Positions 1 through 6,316 of a stretch of DNA of 11,159 nucleotides are shown here, one piece after another. Where the stretch lies: assembly GCA_004322325.1 (NCBI GenBank), contig SCTP01000351.1, positions 1 to 11,159 of the forward strand. Reading direction: 5' to 3'. Below the pieces are notes generated by a model. It saw only the letters and a program-made list of their open reading frames with translations. It made no database searches and was not told where the DNA came from. The first letter of the stretch is position 1. Each line of letters starts with the position of its first letter. The DNA comes from Gammaproteobacteria bacterium (GTDB lineage Bacteria; Pseudomonadota; Gammaproteobacteria; DSM-16500). The position numbers and the translations under genes are program-made.

Positions 1-156
1 GGCGGCAAACGTGGGGGTTTACGCATTCTCTATTATTTCGATGGCGAATGTATTGTTTTATTGGTGGCCTTGTTTAAAAAATCAGACCAAGAAAACATCG
101 ACGCCAGTGAAAAAGCAGAAATGCGTAGGTTAATTGATGAATTGTTGGAGAGCTAA
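1..156 (+). CDS. RelE/HigB-type toxin, C-terminal part (5' end outside window)
   Basis: The window opens inside a frame of 51 codons ending in TAA at 154-156. The visible part begins GGKRGGLRILYYF, followed by a strand rich in V and L (IVLLVALFKKS) and a closing charged helix. Arg-rich K-x-GG-x-R-hydrophobic-YY followed by a hydrophobic strand and KK is the typical C-terminal half of RelE/ParE-superfamily toxins that pair with NadS-type antitoxins. Family knowledge says such toxins are usually ribosome-dependent mRNA endonucleases; whether this one is active cannot be seen because the N-terminal half is missing. The antitoxin ATG lies three bases after the stop, and its ribosome binding site (GGAG, 147-150) sits inside the last toxin codons, so the two are translationally coupled. 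The toxin-first order fits HigBA-like modules. Confidence 0.8.
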   Translation, partial: GGKRGGLRILYYFDGECIVLLVALFKKSDQENIDASEKAEMRRLIDELLES

Positions 157-159
157 AAC

Positions 160-426
160 ATGAGTAAACTAGGCAAAGAATTAATCGGTGCACTGAAAGA
201 AGCTAAAACGAAGGGTCTGGTGGCACTTCAAACATCACCAGATGTCAGTAAGTTGCGTAAAAAATTGAAGCTATCACAACGCGAATTTTCTGCTGTTTAT
301 CATATTAATATTGAAACACTGCGCAAGTGGGAACAAGGCCAACGGGATCCAGATAGTATTAGTCGAGCTTATTTGAAGTGTATCCAGAATGATCCTAAAT
401 TAATACGGGATTTAGTGAACAGATAA
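160..426 (+). CDS. XRE/NadS-like antitoxin of a toxin-first TA module
   Basis: This 88-residue protein should bind and neutralise the RelE-type toxin encoded just upstream and repress their common operon. The N-terminal third is Lys-rich. A lambda-repressor-type helix-turn-helix occupies about residues 31-66, with the signature LSQREFSAVYHINIETLRKW and EQGQRDPD, and the tail SRAYLKCIQNDPKLI is characteristic of NadS-like antitoxins. The length is normal for the group. The start ATG is supported by GGAG nine bases upstream within the toxin gene. The promoter and operator must lie before the toxin start, outside the window. The family assignment is firm; the partner assignment rests on gene order and spacing. 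Confidence 0.88.
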   Translation: MSKLGKELIGALKEAKTKGLVALQTSPDVSKLRKKLKLSQREFSAVYHINIETLRKWEQGQRDPDSISRAYLKCIQNDPKLIRDLVNR

Positions 427-452
427 CACGCGCACGCTCTTTATAGTATCAA

Positions 453-509
453 TGTCACAAGATTGTCGCAAGAAATGTCGTAAGAATGTCACAAGATTTG
501 TCGTCAGCG
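453..509 (+). repeat. Five degenerate tandem units of TGTCRYAAGA, 11-12 bases each
   Basis: TGTC recurs at 453, 464, 476, 487 and 499, giving spacings of 11, 12, 11 and 12 bases. The units read TGTCACAAGAT, TGTCGCAAGAAA, TGTCGTAAGAA, TGTCACAAGATT and TGTCGTCAGCG. Adding single A bases restores a perfect 12-base coding period of the type Met-Ser-Gln-Asp/Glu. The array may therefore be a decayed low-complexity protein linker, or a noncoding minisatellite. It fills most of the 100-base gap between the antitoxin stop and the convergent cupin gene. No other feature is visible in that gap. Confidence 0.6.
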
Positions 510-526
510 CATATTTTCATATTCTG

Positions 527-868
527 TTAAACAGTAACAATAATTGATCTACCACTTGTTAATGTCTTCGAAACATGACCTTTACCAATTAAATCCTCTG
601 CTAATAAAATATCACCCGCCTTAAAAACGCGTTTTTCACCGCCACTCGTCTCAACCTCTACTTCACCTTCAAGATAAATAATATATTGTGGCTGAGGTGC
701 TGTATGCCAATCAAATACCAATCCTTTCTCAAAATCGCGAAATATCATTCCCGTTACTGGGTATTTTTTAGAATAATTTCCTAATGGCTGTATCGTTTCA
801 ACTTCTGTTTCCATTTCCATAAAATGAGATTTATTATCTTCGCCGGTATAAAGTTTTATGAATTTCAT
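527..868 (-). CDS. Small single-domain cupin protein
   Basis: This is a 113-residue soluble protein with a single cupin beta-barrel. The core runs from about residue 51 to 100: FDWHTAPQPQYIIYLEGEVEVE is a reduced first cupin motif with one histidine, and AGDILLAEDLIGKGHVS is the second motif, ending in the GKGH found in this subgroup. Small cupins of this kind are widespread in proteobacteria, and no specific substrate can be given. The first motif lacks the usual HxH pair, so metal binding, if any, may be altered. The start ATG at 868 has only a weak purine stretch (AGAGA) before it. The gene stands alone between two toxin-antitoxin cassettes and converges on the first one. Confidence 0.82.
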   Translation of the reverse strand: MKFIKLYTGEDNKSHFMEMETEVETIQPLGNYSKKYPVTGMIFRDFEKGLVFDWHTAPQPQYIIYLEGEVEVETSGGEKRVFKAGDILLAEDLIGKGHVSKTLTSGRSIIVTV

Positions 869-1060
869 TGTATTGTCTCTAGGATTTTTTCTAAATCAAT
901 TATTGAAAATTGGTTATTTAATAAGACCTCAATTCAAGCATTTTATCACTTTTTTAAATAATCCCAATTTTTTTATAAAAATTATTTATCTTATGTATTG
1001 ACAAGGCTGGTATTTTTGTTAAAAATGTGCTTCTATTTTTTAAAATTTTTTTGCCGTCTT
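869..1060. other. AT-rich intergenic stretch without a recognisable gene
   Basis: This stretch is dominated by A/T runs and lies upstream of the minus-strand cupin gene, so the cupin promoter should be here, but no convincing -35/-10 pair was found for it. On the plus strand a TTGACA at 998-1003 stands 16 bases before TAAAAA at 1020-1025. This could be a promoter, but no plausible gene follows it. No repeats or stable hairpins were noticed. Confidence 0.5.
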
Positions 1061-1228
1061 TTATTCTGCTACAACCGCCCAGCCAATGGGTATTTCAGGC
1101 AGCTCTTCTTGAATGTGTTACCTAACGTCTTATTTTTTAACTTTAAGGATAATTTTATAAGGATTTCCGGAAGCAAATGCCCAGGATGGCATTACAATGT
1201 TATTAGCGCTATTTGACTGTACACGTTT
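1061..1228 (-). pseudogene. Probable remnant of an unidentified gene's C-terminus
   Basis: Read on the minus strand in one frame, this segment gives protein-like text (NIVMPSWAFASGNPYKIIL, then LKVKK, a stop, DVR, another stop, then HIQEELPEIPIGWAVVAE) and ends in TAA at 1061-1063. The composition, with well-spaced Trp, Pro and Gly and a plausible ending, differs from the surrounding A/T runs. The two internal stops suggest a decayed gene. Upstream, the frame is closed by a stop at 1229-1231, inside the promoter of the second toxin-antitoxin operon, which may have truncated the gene. The protein family was not recognised. A plus-strand open frame over the same bases is the antisense shadow of this one. 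The assignment is tentative. Confidence 0.35.
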
Positions 1229-1241
1229 TTAGGTGTACTAT
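1213..1241 (+). promoter_or_regulatory. Promoter with inverted-repeat operator for the second TA operon
   Basis: A -35 box TTGACT (1213-1218) is separated by 17 bases from a -10 box TACTAT (1236-1241), followed by AGGT (1249-1252) and the toxin GTG start at 1260. The inverted repeat GTACAC (1219-1224), 8 bases, GTGTAC (1233-1238) lies between the boxes and overlaps the -10. Antitoxins with XRE domains commonly repress their own promoter through such palindromes, so this is the likely binding site of the 1530-1850 product. Binding itself is an inference. Confidence 0.6.
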
Positions 1242-1259
1242 AAAAAGTAGGTAAAACTT

Positions 1260-1540
1260 GTGATTTCAGTGATTAAGCTTTCAAAGCAAGCCTTAAAAGA
1301 CCTAAAGCGAGCACCACGGCATATTCAAGAAAAATTTCGTGCATGGTTAGTGGCAGTTGATAAAGTCGGTTTGCTGGAAACTAGGAAACACCCTGGATGG
1401 CATGTGAACCTCTGCATGGCGAGAGGAAAGGCCAACGTTCTATTCGCTTAAATAAGCAATGGCGAGCTGTTTATGTGATAAAGGAAAATGGTCAAATTGA
1501 ATTCGTTGAAATAATTGAGGTAATGCCCCATGAGTACTGA
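1260..1540 (+). pseudogene. higB: HigB/RelE-family toxin broken by a one-base deletion
   Basis: The gene starts at GTG 1260 (AGGT seven bases upstream) and reads VIKLSKQALKDLKRAPRHI to KHPGWH (codon 1401-1403) in one frame, then hits a stop at 1451. From 1406 a second frame carries the rest of the family: EPLHGERKGQRSIRLNKQW, then RAVYVIKENGQIEFVEIIEV and HEY, ending in TGA at 1538-1540. Family members have a His-Asp-Glu-Pro-Leu stretch here. Inserting one base between 1404 and 1405 (GAT for Asp) joins the halves into a normal toxin of about 93 residues. The RNase residues expected in the C-terminal half (the Arg-rich RSIRL...WRA segment) are encoded but not joined to the N-terminus, so the toxin is probably inactive unless this is a sequencing error. 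The gene overlaps the antitoxin start by 11 bases. Confidence 0.85.
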
Positions 1541-1850
1541 AAAGAATAAGTCATTAGATGCGCTTGAAGCAACAAAAGATATTTGGAAAAAAATGACTTT
1601 TGGTGGATTAATTCGTTCGTTAAGAATGAGTGATGAAATTTCTCAAACTGCGCTGGCAAAAAAATTAAGGGTGTCTAAACAGTTTTTAAGTGATGTTGAG
1701 CATAATCGAAAAGAAGTGGGGATTAGTTTTGCTAAAAAGGTGTCAGCAGCCCTAGGTTACTCTATCGAACCATTAGTTGAACTTCTTATTAGAGATCAAT
1801 TAAGGCGTCAAAAACTTAATTATATTGTTGAGCTTAAAAAAGCTTCTTAA
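1530..1850 (+). CDS. higA: XRE-family antitoxin paired with the broken HigB-like toxin
   Basis: This 106-residue DNA-binding antitoxin starts at ATG 1530, inside the last codons of the toxin. A helix-turn-helix spans about residues 24-85: TFGGLIRSLRMSDEISQTAL, then AKKLRVSKQFLSDVEHNRK, then the GYS-x-E-P segment. The C-terminal LIRDQLRRQKLNYIVELKKA is the usual end of antitoxins that partner HigB toxins with the PGYHDEPL signature, so both genes belong to one cognate pair. It is intact while its toxin is frameshifted. It could still repress its own promoter, where a palindrome is visible, and might protect against related toxins elsewhere. The gene symbol is by family resemblance. Confidence 0.87.
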   Translation: MSTEKNKSLDALEATKDIWKKMTFGGLIRSLRMSDEISQTALAKKLRVSKQFLSDVEHNRKEVGISFAKKVSAALGYSIEPLVELLIRDQLRRQKLNYIVELKKAS

Positions 1851-1908
1851 TAGGCCTAATGCTTAAAGAAATTAAAATTCCACTGGAAAAAGCATAAATT
1901 ATTAATTG

Positions 1909-3015
1909 ATGGTGAAAAACGTGCTACGAAATCCTAATCTTTCCATAGTAAATAAAATTACAAGTTGTATAGAAAAATACATCACTTCTTCTGACGAATT
2001 CACTGGCCGTAACAAGATTAAAGAAGCGCTATTTAATGCGTTACTGTTAGAGAAAATTGAAATAAAGGATGATGATCCTAACAAATTTATTCTCTCTCCT
2101 CTTAACGAGCATTTCAAAAGCAATTGTGCTTTAACTAAAAAAATTATATTAGATCAGTTAAAAACGCTTGTTGATTATTATAATCCTGTTTTTCTCTCTG
2201 GAGCCGATTTTTATTTCTCTCATCTTGATAAATATGAAATACTTGTATACATGTATAATAATAGGAATCAAGATGGATCACTTAAATTGGAGTCGAAGGA
2301 ATTTTACACGATAACTCGAAATAAATTAGAACTATTTGGTGTTTTATTTAAAATACTTAATATCTTATCTCTAGATTTAAGCTCAAATGGTCTTCATTTA
2401 TTTTCTGCAGAGCAATGGGGAGCTCTCGGGACGGCATTAAAAACGGCAGACATTAAATCATTAGATTTGAGCGATAATTTTTTCGGTGAATTGCCAGAAG
2501 AAAACCGAAAAGCATTTTTTGGAATGTTAGAGGAATGTGGGATAACATCGGTAGATTTATTAGATAATGATCATTCTGAAAATGAAAAAAAATGTATTAA
2601 AGAAATTATTTCAAATAATAATCGTAATTTAACCAGTATTATCAGTTATTCTATTTGGAATAAGCCAGAGTATAGGGGGGTTGCTAAATCGATAGAGAAA
2701 AAATCATCCAATATTGCTACTGATGTAATAGATAAAGTTAACTCTTATAAGCTTAGCAAGGGAAGGGCTATGTTCGGAATAACATCATTAAAAGGACCTG
2801 ATACTGATATATCATATGATTCAGAAGGAAGAGTCATTTCAATAACTACTTCTAATTTCATATTTAATACAGAAGGAAATGTAATCTCAAGAAGGCGTAA
2901 GATATCTATAGTTGATCTTGAATCAATAGATGATGAAGAATATATAAATGTAAATAATAATTCTACTTCTTCTGAAGATTTAAAGGAAGATTTTACTAGG
3001 CGCTTTAGATTTTAA
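1909..3015 (+). CDS. Leucine-rich-repeat protein with acidic C-terminus (candidate effector)
   Basis: This 368-residue protein has no signal peptide or membrane segment. Residues 1-148 match nothing I recognise. Residues 149-240 hold three leucine-rich repeats of 30 residues: LSLDLSSNGL, IKSLDLSDNFF and ITSVDLLDND each start a unit, of the ribonuclease-inhibitor-like type. The C-terminal third has the short repeat YDSEGRVISI / FNTEGNVISR and ends in an acidic, Ser/Asn-rich tail (ESIDDEEYIN, then SSEDLKED) closed by RRFRF. LRR proteins with acidic C-terminal tails are frequent among type IV secreted effectors of Legionella and relatives, so effector function is possible but unproven. The gene is more AT-rich than its right-hand neighbours. 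The ATG at 1909 is chosen over TTG at 1906; neither has a good ribosome binding site. Confidence 0.7.
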   Translation: MVKNVLRNPNLSIVNKITSCIEKYITSSDEFTGRNKIKEALFNALLLEKIEIKDDDPNKFILSPLNEHFKSNCALTKKIILDQLKTLVDYYNPVFLSGADFYFSHLDKYEILVYMYNNRNQDGSLKLESKEFYTITRNKLELFGVLFKILNILSLDLSSNGLHLFSAEQWGALGTALKTADIKSLDLSDNFFGELPEENRKAFFGMLEECGITSVDLLDNDHSENEKKCIKEIISNNNRNLTSIISYSIWNKPEYRGVAKSIEKKSSNIATDVIDKVNSYKLSKGRAMFGITSLKGPDTDISYDSEGRVISITTSNFIFNTEGNVISRRRKISIVDLESIDDEEYINVNNNSTSSEDLKEDFTRRFRF

Positions 3016-3041
3016 TTATGTTTCTCTGCGTAACAACATTA

Positions 3042-3070
3042 TTTATTCTTTCAGAATTTTTATATATAAT
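3042..3070 (+). promoter_or_regulatory. Promoter of the secreted unknown gene
   Basis: A perfect -10 hexamer TATAAT (3065-3070) lies 17 bases after a weak -35 TTTATT (3042-3047). Transcription would begin near 3077, leaving a leader of about 30 bases before the ATG at 3109. It is the only promoter-like sequence in the gap after the LRR gene. Confidence 0.45.
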
Positions 3071-3108
3071 ACCCCTCACCATATTCCCAGACTGGTTAAA
3101 TTGAGCCC

Positions 3109-4350
3109 ATGCTACTAAAAAGAATAAGTGCCCTTGTTACCATTTTTTTCTTTACAAGTTTTTTCAATGATGCAAACGCAACGCCAATGCCGCAATATCA
3201 AGCCGTTTTTACAATAGCAGACAATAATAGCGGAACATTGGTATTGCGTTTTTATCAAGCCTGGGGTGACGGCAGTCGTACCGGTTGGCAAACGCCTGTC
3301 ACTTCCCCCTTGGTCACCGTAGAAAATATGAATCTTCCGTTAAGCGTCGCTTTCGCCTATTCAGATGATTATTCGTTTGGATCAAACGATCTGGGATATG
3401 ATCAATATGCGCAATACCTCGTTACTCAAGTACCTGCTGGATCTTTAGGTAAGAAACTCATTATCACAGGCAGTTTTCAACAAGTCGCTTATCTGAGTGC
3501 GGTTATTTATGCTCAAAATGGCCAGCAAGAAATTTTAGATAAGGACATGATTACTTTAAATACAGAAAAAAATCCTTATCTAGAAGGCAATCCCAGCGTT
3601 TTTTCCTATTCACCGGCTAGTGTGAAAAAAATACTTCTTTCTGGTCAGAAAGCCAATTTACCTCGTCTTGCAATTAAAACCAACGCTTCTACCGGACAAA
3701 TTAATGTGTATCGTTTAGATCAATACGATTCTGCTATCGACGTAGCGGATGATATCGCCCCTGATGGTTGCAGCCGTGCTTATCTTTATGCAGAAAAAGA
3801 CTATCATCAAGCCATGATTATTTTACGTATTAAAGTCCCTACCACTTTTATTGATAGTGATCACCCTGATCAGGTATTTGGTCATTATCAAACACGTTAT
3901 TTAAGTGTGGGATCACATCGTATGTCTGGTGTAGCTCCTTACTTACGCTATTGGACAGTCAATGCGCGCATGTTAAAAGATTATATGGATGAAGAAGGTT
4001 ACGCTTACGTTTTTTTCGCACCGAATAGCTATGCTAATGCACTTGCTATTCAGCAACAAACACCCGATACGCAACCACCTGTAATGACATGGGGCAAATA
4101 TAAAGGTTATTTATTAGGAAATCCTGATTATGCAATTATTATTCGTTACCGTGATCCTGATCCTGCCTGGCAAGGTAGCCCACAACAGGCAACGTGTTAT
4201 GCTACCCCTGATGCGCTTCAGCCGGTGACAAAAGAAGAATTAGGTGATTACCTACCTGAGATTTATGGCGATACCATGGAGAATTTTCTCAATGGCCATA
4301 TTGGGCTTGTTAACAATATGATGCCTTGGCCATCTTCTCTTACCGCTTAA
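3109..4350 (+). CDS. Exported protein of unknown function, 413 residues
   Basis: The N-terminus is a classical Sec signal peptide: MLLKRISAL, a hydrophobic Phe-rich core, and a likely cut after DANA (residue 24). The mature part is predicted to be beta-rich and aromatic. It has only two cysteines (C221 in DGCSR and C363 in ATCYA), which could form a disulfide in the periplasm. A conserved-looking centre reads HYQTRYLSVGSH (259-270) and PYLRYWTVNARML (277-289), followed by TWGKYKGYLLGNPDYAIIIR (327-346). This order vaguely recalls a family of exported proteins with a RYWSLC segment and a later WLPWG segment, but the match is too weak to name it. The start ATG has only GAG at 3103-3105 as a ribosome binding site. 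The stop codon overlaps the 3' end of the convergent TPR gene by 11 bases. Confidence 0.72.
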   Translation: MLLKRISALVTIFFFTSFFNDANATPMPQYQAVFTIADNNSGTLVLRFYQAWGDGSRTGWQTPVTSPLVTVENMNLPLSVAFAYSDDYSFGSNDLGYDQYAQYLVTQVPAGSLGKKLIITGSFQQVAYLSAVIYAQNGQQEILDKDMITLNTEKNPYLEGNPSVFSYSPASVKKILLSGQKANLPRLAIKTNASTGQINVYRLDQYDSAIDVADDIAPDGCSRAYLYAEKDYHQAMIILRIKVPTTFIDSDHPDQVFGHYQTRYLSVGSHRMSGVAPYLRYWTVNARMLKDYMDEEGYAYVFFAPNSYANALAIQQQTPDTQPPVMTWGKYKGYLLGNPDYAIIIRYRDPDPAWQGSPQQATCYATPDALQPVTKEELGDYLPEIYGDTMENFLNGHIGLVNNMMPWPSSLTA

Positions 4351-6157
4351 GCCCTTTAATTTCTTCTCTCAGGGATATAAATTCTTTTTTCTTACGAATA
4401 ATACTAAATACCGTATCATAACCAGTTACCCAATGCTGTGCAGCCCGCATTTTTTCAATAGCATCTGTGGTAATATGAGGTTCAGAATTTACTAACTCTT
4501 TACGTAGTTTTTTTAATACGTTTATGTCACTCTCTCGTTTCCCGTAGAGCGAATCGAGATGAGAAACAAGAAAATTACGCAACTTATCTTTTAACACTTC
4601 TGGAGTTAATGCAATATGCGGGAGAGAAACAGTATTTAATGCGTCTTTGAATGAAACAGAGATTTTATCTAATTTCAATGCGCCATAAATTCTTATTTTT
4701 CTAGCATCTAGCAACATATATTGCCACTGGCCATATTCGTAGAACAAGTAAATATTGTTGAGATTCAATGCATATTTACTTGGATGATGCTGTACTAAAT
4801 TGAATGTATACTTGCTCTTGTCTTTCACCTCTTCCATGTTAATATGCACTCGATTTTCTAACACATTATCAACAGCATCCGTATCACATATTGTAGAGTG
4901 GTTAGAGAGGACAAAATAACTTACCAGTGTTTTTAATGGCATCGGATTTGTCTTCTGCTCTAATTTAAACCCTTCTCTCATGCTTGAAAAAGCTAACCCA
5001 GCTTTAGAGTCATCTCTGCTATAAATTTCAGCAAGTATCTTGTGAGGACGGGGATCACCAGAACTTAAACTAATTGCATACATACAATCATCAATCGCAT
5101 CTTTATCATCAAACCGAGTTTTCTTATCTGCACGGATACTAGCTCGAATAATATAGGCCAAGGTTTCTTTAGGATTGATTTGAAGAGCAGCATGACACTG
5201 CTGTAGTGCATTATCGAAATTTTTTTCACTGTAGTACACCTCTGCTTGCATAGCAATAGTTAACGAATCGAGGGGATTTAAGTGAATGGCTTGATTATAA
5301 TCTTCTAGTGCTTTACGATTAAGGTACCTAATTTCATGTATTCTACCTTCTTTTTCACAGGCATCTGCCATGAGCCTATATGTGTAACCACGCCCACGGT
5401 AAGCAGAAGGTATGTTAGCGTTTAATTTGATTGCCTCATCATAATTTTTAATTGCTCGATCATACTGATGCAAAATGGTCTGTACATCTGCAAGGTGAGA
5501 ATTAGCAAGTGCAATAAGTTCAGTTTTACTCTCAATTAACATCATTTGTGTATAATCTTGCATGGCCTCTTCATACTGGCCTGCAAGCTGATACGTGGTA
5601 CCTCGGCAATAATAGTGGGTAGCTTGATAGCGGTCTAACTGAATCAGTTGGCTATAATCTGAAATCGCTTGAACGCAGTATTCTTGTTTTCTCACCACAT
5701 CATTTTTTGACTCATAGCTTTCTGCCAAGAATTGATATATGCCAGCACGTATTTTATATGCTTCTAGATTTTTAGGATCTAATTCAAGCGCTAGAGTGCA
5801 ATCTTGAATAGCGAGTTGATAATGTTCTTTATACCTATATGCTTCAGCACGTCTACAAAAAGCATCAGTGGTAGGAAGTAATTGAATTGCTTGACTATAA
5901 TCTTTAATAATTTGATCAAGAATTTCTTTATAAGCAGGTTCTGTTTTGCTTGCATATTTAAGTTGAAATTCTAACGCGCTACCACGCTTACTATAAGCCT
6001 CAGCTTGTAGAGGATCTGCCTCAACAGCTTTAGTATAATATTTAATTGCTTTATTATAATCTTGGTATCGTAAACTGATATCTCCTTGCTCAATATAAAA
6101 AGCCGCTTTTTTCTGTTCTGCCTCAGTTCTCTGTCGCTTTTGCATCCTCGTATTCAT
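4340..6157 (-). CDS. Large TPR-repeat protein with a C-terminal extension
   Basis: This 605-residue soluble protein has a basic N-terminus (TRMQKRQRTEAEQKK) and about nine tetratricopeptide repeats over residues 16-366, for example GDISLRYQDYNKAIKYYTKA and EAYRYKEHYQLAIQDCTLAL. TPR arrays are helical protein-binding scaffolds. Three of the repeats (starting near 53, 133 and 249) carry a 10-14 residue charged insertion between helices A and B, giving an irregular higher-order pattern. Residues 400-605 have no TPR signature and no family I recognise; they include a Tyr-rich stretch (NNIYLFYEYGQWQYMLL) and charged helices at the end. There is no signal peptide. A perfect AGGAGG (6163-6168) five bases before the ATG fixes the start and suggests strong translation. 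Such proteins are often host-interacting in Legionellales, but a housekeeping chaperone-like role is equally compatible. Confidence 0.8.
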   Translation of the reverse strand: MNTRMQKRQRTEAEQKKAAFYIEQGDISLRYQDYNKAIKYYTKAVEADPLQAEAYSKRGSALEFQLKYASKTEPAYKEILDQIIKDYSQAIQLLPTTDAFCRRAEAYRYKEHYQLAIQDCTLALELDPKNLEAYKIRAGIYQFLAESYESKNDVVRKQEYCVQAISDYSQLIQLDRYQATHYYCRGTTYQLAGQYEEAMQDYTQMMLIESKTELIALANSHLADVQTILHQYDRAIKNYDEAIKLNANIPSAYRGRGYTYRLMADACEKEGRIHEIRYLNRKALEDYNQAIHLNPLDSLTIAMQAEVYYSEKNFDNALQQCHAALQINPKETLAYIIRASIRADKKTRFDDKDAIDDCMYAISLSSGDPRPHKILAEIYSRDDSKAGLAFSSMREGFKLEQKTNPMPLKTLVSYFVLSNHSTICDTDAVDNVLENRVHINMEEVKDKSKYTFNLVQHHPSKYALNLNNIYLFYEYGQWQYMLLDARKIRIYGALKLDKISVSFKDALNTVSLPHIALTPEVLKDKLRNFLVSHLDSLYGKRESDINVLKKLRKELVNSEPHITTDAIEKMRAAQHWVTGYDTVFSIIRKKKEFISLREEIKGLKR

Positions 6158-6259
6158 AACCCCCTCCTAAGAAGATAAGGTGAAAAATACATTTTCCAAG
6201 GGAGGGCGCTAAGATTATATTCAGGTATTTTCTAATTTTAGTAAGTAATTTTTCTCATA

Positions 6260-6301
6260 TTATTCTACTTGGGGATAGAATAAAATCCCCAAGTAGAATA
6301 A
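6260..6301. terminator. Long perfect stem-loop after the peroxiredoxin-like gene
   Basis: A 17-base perfect inverted repeat (TATTCTACTTGGGGAT and its complement, plus one extra T-A pair) encloses an 8-base loop AGAATAAA. It begins 15 bases after the stop of the minus-strand gene 6317-6877 and lies about 100 bases before the TPR gene, so it probably ends transcription of the first. A clear T-run right after the stem on the minus strand is lacking, so termination may depend on other factors, or the hairpin may protect the mRNA 3' end. Confidence 0.6.
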
Positions 6302-6316
6302 AAAATATTTAAAACC

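Noticed and set aside
453..509. CRISPR-like array
   Set aside because: Units are only 11-12 bases, adjacent without spacers, and no cas genes are nearby.
998..1025. TTGACA / TAAAAA plus-strand promoter for a small RNA
   Set aside because: In such an A/T-rich stretch these boxes arise easily, and no terminator-like hairpin or conserved product follows.
998..1216. Plus-strand open frame of 72 codons, Phe/Leu-rich
   Set aside because: Composition reflects the A/T runs, there is no ribosome binding site, and its right-hand half is the exact antisense of the more protein-like minus-strand relic.
1395..1410. Programmed ribosomal frameshift in the toxin
   Set aside because: No slippery heptamer or downstream pseudoknot is visible at the break; a plain one-base deletion explains it.
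5065..5256. Minus-strand open frame inside the TPR gene
   Set aside because: Out-of-frame shadow of a gene with clear TPR repeats and a strong ribosome binding site.
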